Position numbers and translations under genes: made by a program. From positions 1 to 19,931 of the forward strand of contig DASSLY010000109.1 of the NCBI GenBank assembly GCA_035689185.1: a DNA stretch of 19,931 nt, in the 5' to 3' direction. The notes beneath the pieces are model-generated. The model had not been told where the DNA came from. It made no database searches and saw nothing but the letters and a program-made list of their open reading frames with translations. How positions within the stretch are numbered: position 1 is the first letter of the stretch; each line of letters starts with the position of its first letter. Positions 14,595-19,931 of this stretch are shown one piece after another. This stretch comes from DASSLY01 sp035689185. Its GTDB lineage: Bacteria > Actinomycetota > Actinomycetes > Actinomycetales > Dermatophilaceae.

Positions 14595-15671
14595 TCAGCT
14601 CGGGAAGGAGCTCCATCGGGCCGCGGCGCCGAAGGCGAACAACAGGAGTATGCCGCCCAGCCCGGCGAGCGCGACGCTCACCTCCAGCTGCAGTCGCTGG
14701 ACCTGCACGTGCTTGGGCAGGTCGGCGAGAACCGCCTCCAGCTGGTCGGCGTCGCTGGCGCCGAAGTAGCTGCCGCCGGTGATGCTCGCGACCTGCCGCA
14801 GCGTCGGCTCGTCCACGACCAGGAAGTTGGCCTGCCGGCCCAACCCGCCGCGGAAACCCCCGCCGAACCCGCCGAAGCTGTTGCCGCCCAGCTGGGCCGC
14901 GGTGCACACCATCGACATCGGGTTCGTCGTGCCGAACCCGATGGGGTAAACGCGCACCCCGCGTGCCTGGGCCACCTTCGCCGCCTCGATGGGGGCTATG
15001 CCGCGGGTGTTCGCGCCGTCCGTGAGCAGGACGACGATCTCCGGCGCGTACTGGCCGGGCGGCGGCCCGGCGGCCGGACCGGCCGGGTCTGCCGGGTCGG
15101 CCGGGTCGTCGCCGGCGGGCGCGACGTCGGGATTGATCTCGGCGATGGCGTCGACCGACTTCAGGATCGCCGCCCCGATGGTGGTGCCCCGCCCGGTCGT
15201 CAAGGAGTCGACGGTCCGCAGCAGCTCGTCGTGGTCGGCGGTCGGCGGCACCGCCAGCTGGGCGAAGCCGGAGAAGACGACGATCCCGATCTTGGTGCTG
15301 GAGTCCTGGGCCCGGACGAACCGTCGCACGGCGGCCTGGGCCGCGGTCAGCCGGTTCGGCGCCACGTCGGTGGCGCACATGGAGCCGGACACGTCCATCG
15401 CGACGATGACCGACGTGGCGGCGACGGGAACGTCCGCGCTGAGTTGGGGACGGGCGCCGGCGAGCCCGAGCAGGGCCAGCGCGCCGAGCAGCAGGGCGAA
15501 CGGCGCGTGGCGGCGCCACCCGCCGCGCCCGGCGCCGGCCGCCCGCAGCAGCGCGACGCTGGAGTAGGCGACGGCGTCACGGCGTCGGCGACGGTGCAAC
15601 CAGGCGTAACCAACGACCAGCGCGGGCAGCAGCGCCAGCCCCGGCAACACCATCGGCCACTCGAACGACAT
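14595..15671 (-). CDS. VWA-domain membrane protein, BatB-like (second module, distal)
   Basis: A 358-residue VWA membrane protein and last gene of the second MoxR operon. Transmembrane helices lie near 8-24, 56-73 and 329-350. The MIDAS site is complete: DVSGS at 93-97, the T in GRGTTIGAA, and the D in VLLTDGANTRG. Two low-complexity insertions set it apart: an acidic/proline stretch with three DPA repeats around 188-200 (DNA repeat at 15081-15107), and a glycine-rich stretch GGFGGGFRGGLG near 262-278. Both fall in surface loops by comparison with its neighbour. ATG 15671 is 2 nt after the stop of the preceding VWA gene. The stop is followed by 138 nt before the TIGR03118-type gene. Confidence 0.92.
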   Translation of the reverse strand: MSFEWPMVLPGLALLPALVVGYAWLHRRRRRDAVAYSSVALLRAAGAGRGGWRRHAPFALLLGALALLGLAGARPQLSADVPVAATSVIVAMDVSGSMCATDVAPNRLTAAQAAVRRFVRAQDSSTKIGIVVFSGFAQLAVPPTADHDELLRTVDSLTTGRGTTIGAAILKSVDAIAEINPDVAPAGDDPADPADPAGPAAGPPPGQYAPEIVVLLTDGANTRGIAPIEAAKVAQARGVRVYPIGFGTTNPMSMVCTAAQLGGNSFGGFGGGFRGGLGRQANFLVVDEPTLRQVASITGGSYFGASDADQLEAVLADLPKHVQVQRLQLEVSVALAGLGGILLLFAFGAAARWSSFPS

Positions 15672-15673
15672 AC

Positions 15674-16660
15674 TCAGATCACCCGCCCGGACCAGGCGAA
15701 CGACAGCCCGGCGGCGAGCAGCACCAGCACGGCGGCGGTCAGCGCAAACAACGCCGTGACCTCGATCCGCTTGGACTCCACCGTCCAGGACAGCTCGATC
15801 GACTGGTACACCTGGTTGAGCGCCCGCTCGTCCGCTGCGGCGAAGTAGCGGCCGTCGGTGGTGGCGGCGATCTGGCGCAGCAGCGGCTCGTCGAGGGCGG
15901 TCGCCACCTTGAAGCCGTCGATGTCGACCACGGTTCCCGAGGGGCTGCCGAGCCCGACCGGGTAGATCTTCACCCCGGCGGTGGATGCCAGTTCGGCCGC
16001 CGCGACCGGGTCCGGCCCGGCGGTGTTCTCCCCGTCGGAGAGCAGGATCACGGCGGCAGACCCGTAGTAGCCGATGTCGTCCGCCGTGGCGGTCGGGGAC
16101 TCCTTCGGCTCGTCCAGCTCAACGGTCCGGCCGGCGATCGCGGACAGCGAGGTCTGGATGCCACGGCCCAGGGCGGTCCCACCCTGGGGGGCGAGCCGGT
16201 CGACCGCCGCCAGCACCGCGGCCCGGTCGGTGGTGGGCCGGGAGGAGATGACGCCGCTCTCGCCAAAGGCCACGACCGCGAGCCGGATGCTGGCCGGCTG
16301 GCGTTGGACGAACGCGCGCCCGGCCGCCTTGGCTGCGGCCATCCGGGTCGGCTGCAGGTCGGTGGCGGCCATGCTGTTGGAGACGTCGAACGCCAGCACC
16401 ACCGTGCCCTCGCGTCGCGGCTCGGGCACGGTTGCCTCGGGCCGGGCCGAGCCGAGGCTCAGCAGCGTGACGGCGCCGAGGAACAGTGCCGCGGGCAGGC
16501 TGCGCCGCAGCCGGGGGACCGTCGTGGCGGTGCCGACCAGGCCCAACGAGGCCAGCGCCGCCCGACGGCCGGCGCGGCGGCGGCGCAGCCGGCGGTAGCT
16601 GGCCACCAGCAGCGGCAGCAGGAGCAGGGTCAGCAGGGCCCACGGCCAGGTGAAGGTCAT
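15674..16660 (-). CDS. VWA-domain membrane protein, BatA-like (second module, proximal)
   Basis: A 328-residue VWA membrane protein with N-terminal helices at about 5-21 and 55-71, a VWA domain and a C-terminal helix at about 302-322. The MIDAS residues are present: DVSNS at 92-96, T in GGTALGRG, D in ILLSDGENTAG. It has an insertion ELDEPKESPTATADDIGYYG before the D-containing strand, absent in the first module. Its closest relatives in this window are the BatA-like protein of the first module and the following BatB-like gene. ATG 16660 overlaps the DUF58 stop (ATGA), so translation is coupled. It likely acts as an envelope-facing partner of the MoxR/DUF58 machine. Confidence 0.93.
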   Translation of the reverse strand: MTFTWPWALLTLLLLPLLVASYRRLRRRRAGRRAALASLGLVGTATTVPRLRRSLPAALFLGAVTLLSLGSARPEATVPEPRREGTVVLAFDVSNSMAATDLQPTRMAAAKAAGRAFVQRQPASIRLAVVAFGESGVISSRPTTDRAAVLAAVDRLAPQGGTALGRGIQTSLSAIAGRTVELDEPKESPTATADDIGYYGSAAVILLSDGENTAGPDPVAAAELASTAGVKIYPVGLGSPSGTVVDIDGFKVATALDEPLLRQIAATTDGRYFAAADERALNQVYQSIELSWTVESKRIEVTALFALTAAVLVLLAAGLSFAWSGRVI

Positions 16661-17600
16661 CGGCGGGCCCGCCGACGCAGCTCGGCGATCCGCACCAGCG
16701 CCCGGACCAGGTCCTCGTCGGTACTCACGGTGAACAGCGCGGCGCCGGCCGCCCGGGCGGAGGCCTGCAACTCGGCCTGCCGCCGCTGCGCCGCGGCGCG
16801 CAGCCGTTCCCGGAAAGCGGGGTCGTCGGAGTCGACGAAGATCTGTTCGCCGGTCTCGGCGTCCTCGACATAGATCATCCCGGCGGACGGCAGCTCGAAC
16901 TCGCGCGGGTCGACCACCTGGATCGCGACGACGTCGTGGCGCTGGGCGAGCCGGCCGAGCGCGGACTCCCACCCGGGCTCGCTGATGAAGTCGGACACGA
17001 GGACGACCAGCGAGCGGCGTCGGGCGATGCCGAGGACGGCCCGCAGCGGCACGCTCAGCGCGGTCGGCCGGCGGGGGTGCTCGGCGCCCCGCCGCCGTCC
17101 CCGCAGTGACCGGCGAGCGCGCGCGGGGGCCGTCGGGGGAGCGGGTGCTGGCGCTGGCGCGGCGAGCAGCCGGGACAGGATGCGCAGAACCTGCGTGCGG
17201 CCCAGGGCGGGCGGGATCACCTCCTGCACGGCGGTGTCGAACAGGACGGCGCCGACCCGGTTCCCGCCGCGCGCGAGCACCTGGGCGACCGTGGCAGCGA
17301 GCTCGGCCAGGACGATGCCCTTGCGCCGTTGAACCGGGCCGAAGCCCATCGACGGTGACCGGTCCAGCACCAGCCACGCGGTGACCTCGCGGTCTTCCAG
17401 GTACTCCCGCACGTGCGGGGTGTCGGTGCGGGCTGTGACGTTCCAGTCGATCCGGCGCAGGTCGTCACCGGGCTGGTACTCCCGCAGGTCGACGACGTCG
17501 ATGCCGGCGCCGCGGAAGACAGTCCGGTAGTCGCCCTGCAGCCGGCCGTCGAGCCGGCGGATCACCCGCCACTCCAGCCGCCGGAGCACCCGCTCAGGGG

Positions 17601-17622
<22 letters not shown>
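16657..17622 (-). CDS. DUF58 domain protein (second copy), MoxR partner
   Basis: A 321-residue DUF58 protein with YQPGDDLRRIDWNVTART at about 49-66 and metal-site DRSPS at 87-91. Later family features are RRSLVVLVSDFI and VVAIQVVDPREFELP. Compared with the first copy it has an extra Ala/Pro then Arg-rich stretch at about 154-188 (17059-17163), which looks disordered and strongly basic. The GTG start at 17622 overlaps the moxR end by 22 nt and has GGAGG 7 nt upstream. The stop overlaps the next ATG. No membrane helix is seen. It should work between the MoxR ATPase and the two VWA proteins. Confidence 0.93.
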
Positions 17623-18614
<992 letters not shown>

Positions 18615-18638
18615 GGAAGCTCCTCGTATGTCGCGGGG

Positions 18639-19478
18639 CTACTTGGCGGGGCCACCGGCGGCTCCGCCGGCGGTGGCGATCGGGACGGCGAAACCGATGC
18701 CGACGAAGTAGGGCTGGCGCGAGGGGTTGGCCAGCCCGGTGACGATGCCGACCACCTGGCCGGACCGGTCCAGCAGCGGGCCGCCGCTGTTGCCCGGGTT
18801 GACCGCCGCGTCGAACTGGATCAGCCCGGCAAGGGTGCGCCCGCCCTCGGTGCGGACCGACCGGTCCAGCGCGGACACGACCCCCGCGCTGAGGGTGCGC
18901 TGCAGGCCGAGCGGGTTGCCCACGGGGAACACCTCGTCGCCGACCTGCACCCCGCCGCCCAAGACGGCCGGCACCACCACGGACGGCAGCCGCTGGACGT
19001 GGAGCACGGCGATGTCGTTCTCCGGCCGTTGCCTGGCGACCGTCGCGGGCGCGCTGGTGCCGTCGGCGAACCGGACCTCGATGCGGCCCCCTCCCTCGAC
19101 CACGTGCAGCGCGGTGAGGACGGCGCCGTCGGCGTTGACCACGACCCCGGCGCCGAGGGACTCGCGGTCGGTGGCGAGCACCGACACCAGCGACGGGAGG
19201 ATCTGCCGGTAGGCCAGCGCCGCGTCCGGGGGCGCCTGCCGCGCCTCCCGTTGAGCCCGCCCGACGCCGTCGGCGACGGCCCGGCTGACGTCCGCCCTGG
19301 TGACCGGCGCGGGAGCCGACGCCGACACCCGCCATACGACGAACCCGGCGACCAGGAGCACGACCGCCGCCAGGGCGGCCACATTCCGCCACCCGCGGGC
19401 CGGCGGGCGGGAGGCAGCGACCTGGTCGACCTGGTCGACCTGGTCGACCTGCGGCGGCGGCGCGGCTGCCAGCACCAT
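18639..19478 (-). CDS. Membrane-anchored trypsin-like serine protease (S1C-like, no PDZ)
   Basis: A 279-residue protein: short cytoplasmic N-terminus with VDQVDQVDQV repeats, one transmembrane helix at about 32-52, then an extracytoplasmic trypsin-fold domain. The catalytic triad is visible: H125 in TALHVVEGG, D155 in ENDIAVL and S231 in NPGNSGGPLL. It ends soon after the FVGIGFAVPI strand, so it lacks the PDZ domain of HtrA/DegP enzymes. The ATG at 19478 has no Shine-Dalgarno sequence but has TACAGT at -12 to -7, suggesting a leaderless message; GTG 19514 in the same frame is less likely. It is first in the second MoxR operon, 24 nt before moxR, so it may process or guard exported partners of that complex. 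Confidence 0.9.
   Translation of the reverse strand: MVLAAAPPPQVDQVDQVDQVAASRPPARGWRNVAALAAVVLLVAGFVVWRVSASAPAPVTRADVSRAVADGVGRAQREARQAPPDAALAYRQILPSLVSVLATDRESLGAGVVVNADGAVLTALHVVEGGGRIEVRFADGTSAPATVARQRPENDIAVLHVQRLPSVVVPAVLGGGVQVGDEVFPVGNPLGLQRTLSAGVVSALDRSVRTEGGRTLAGLIQFDAAVNPGNSGGPLLDRSGQVVGIVTGLANPSRQPYFVGIGFAVPIATAGGAAGGPAK
19419..19451. repeat. 9-bp tandem repeat in the protease 5' coding region
   Basis: GACCTGGTC occurs three times in a row (19419-19445) followed by GACCTG, 3.7 units. It encodes VDQ repeats in the cytoplasmic tail before the membrane helix. The unit keeps the frame, so copy-number change would only alter tail length. Confidence 0.85.
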
Positions 19479-19484
19479 TGGTCG

Positions 19485-19490
19485 ACTGTA
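19485..19490 (-). promoter_or_regulatory. Possible -10 box of a leaderless promoter for the protease-moxR operon
   Basis: TACAGT on the minus strand lies exactly at -12 to -7 of the protease ATG at 19478, which has no Shine-Dalgarno sequence. The surrounding 19484-19500 is unusually A/T-rich for this window. No good -35 box is seen. Confidence 0.45.
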
Positions 19491-19567
19491 CGTTCCAAAT
19501 CTGTGCCGCGACACCGGATCAGTACGCCCTGCTGCCTTGACCGGGGGCCTGGTTCGGTGTGGTGCGG

Positions 19568-19931
19568 CTAGCCACCCTCGGCGACGCGGAAGACCGGGTA
19601 GTGCTCCACGATGGGCTGGATCTCACCCAACGTCGGGTTGGCGCTCACGCCGAAGTAGCCGTGGGCCTCGTTGGCGACCGCCTTCGAACCGGGACGTCGC
19701 CCGGCCCGCAGCAGGTAGGCCCGGATGACCGCGGCCCGCTGCTCCGGAGGCACCTCGACTAGGGTCGCGTTGCGCCGTTGCCGCCGACCAAGGACGACCC
19801 GGCCGCGGGCGGCACGGACGTTGCGGACCCACTCCGACTCCCCGGCCAGGGCCACCAGGTAACGCTCGCCGCGGTGGGTCACCTGCACCAGGTTGGTTCG
19901 TCGCACCACGCCGGACCGGCGCCCGGGCACT
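19568..19931 (-). CDS. DUF385/nitroreductase-type deazaflavin-dependent protein, N-terminus missing
   Basis: The frame is open to the window end; about 120 residues are visible of a family usually 140-150 long. Signatures are GRRSG near the start, RTNLVQVTHRGERYLVALAGESEWVRNVRAARG (the central sheet with a WVRN loop) and the C-terminal PVFRV. This is the F420-binding split-barrel family (DUF385, Ddn-like), cytoplasmic or membrane-associated oxidoreductases. The GTG at 19930 could serve as a start, but the family normally has 20-30 residues before GRRSG, so I treat the gene as cut by the window edge. It ends 89 nt before the protease start on the same strand. Confidence 0.8.
   Translation of the reverse strand, partial: VPGRRSGVVRRTNLVQVTHRGERYLVALAGESEWVRNVRAARGRVVLGRRQRRNATLVEVPPEQRAAVIRAYLLRAGRRPGSKAVANEAHGYFGVSANPTLGEIQPIVEHYPVFRVAEGG

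Overview
The window comes from the chromosome of a high-GC actinobacterium. Evidence: very strong G/C preference at third codon positions, many GTG and TTG starts, several leaderless-looking promoters, and marker families such as BldC, DUF3073, a Streptomyces-like valine dehydrogenase, a SigL-type ECF sigma factor and a DUF385-type F420/deazaflavin protein. The block purM - DUF3073 - vdh - bldC matches the order I know from Streptomyces, so this part is ordinary core chromosome. The family or genus cannot be fixed from the sequence alone. I saw no tRNA, rRNA, CRISPR array, integrase or insertion sequence.

Region 1 (1-3300): the 3' end of purM, then convergent DUF3073 and valine dehydrogenase genes, and the divergent small regulator bldC followed by a 2H-phosphoesterase. 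The vdh-bldC gap holds a perfect 14-bp palindrome with extra half-sites.

Region 2 (3351-6323, + strand): a compact MoxR - DUF58 - VWA module with 4-nt overlaps. The moxR reading frame is broken near its 5' end: homology continues upstream of the only normal in-frame start codon, and one extra base would join it to a good ATG at 3351.

Region 3 (6342-11935): a coiled-coil hypothetical protein and a CapA-type lipoprotein (- strand); a DUF1508 protein, a 51-aa membrane protein and a four-helix membrane protein (+ strand); and a large acyltransferase-3/SGNH membrane protein (- strand). A 13-bp tandem repeat of nine units (11965-12081) sits just upstream of the acyltransferase.

Region 4 (12092-14456, - strand): an operon of an exported TIGR03118-type beta-propeller protein, a SigL-type ECF sigma factor and its zinc-finger membrane anti-sigma factor. 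A match to the SigL-type promoter (TGAACC, 16-nt spacer, CGTCGT) lies upstream of the first gene, which suggests autoregulation.

Region 5 (14595-19478, - strand): a second, fuller MoxR module: membrane-anchored trypsin-like protease, MoxR ATPase, DUF58, and two VWA membrane proteins, all overlapping or tightly spaced. A truncated DUF385 nitroreductase-type gene ends the window. The two MoxR modules point toward each other and flank the envelope genes, so the window reads as an envelope maintenance and stress neighbourhood. MoxR ATPases probably act as chaperones on the VWA/DUF58 partners, the protease monitors or processes exported proteins, and SigL/RslA controls at least the exported propeller.
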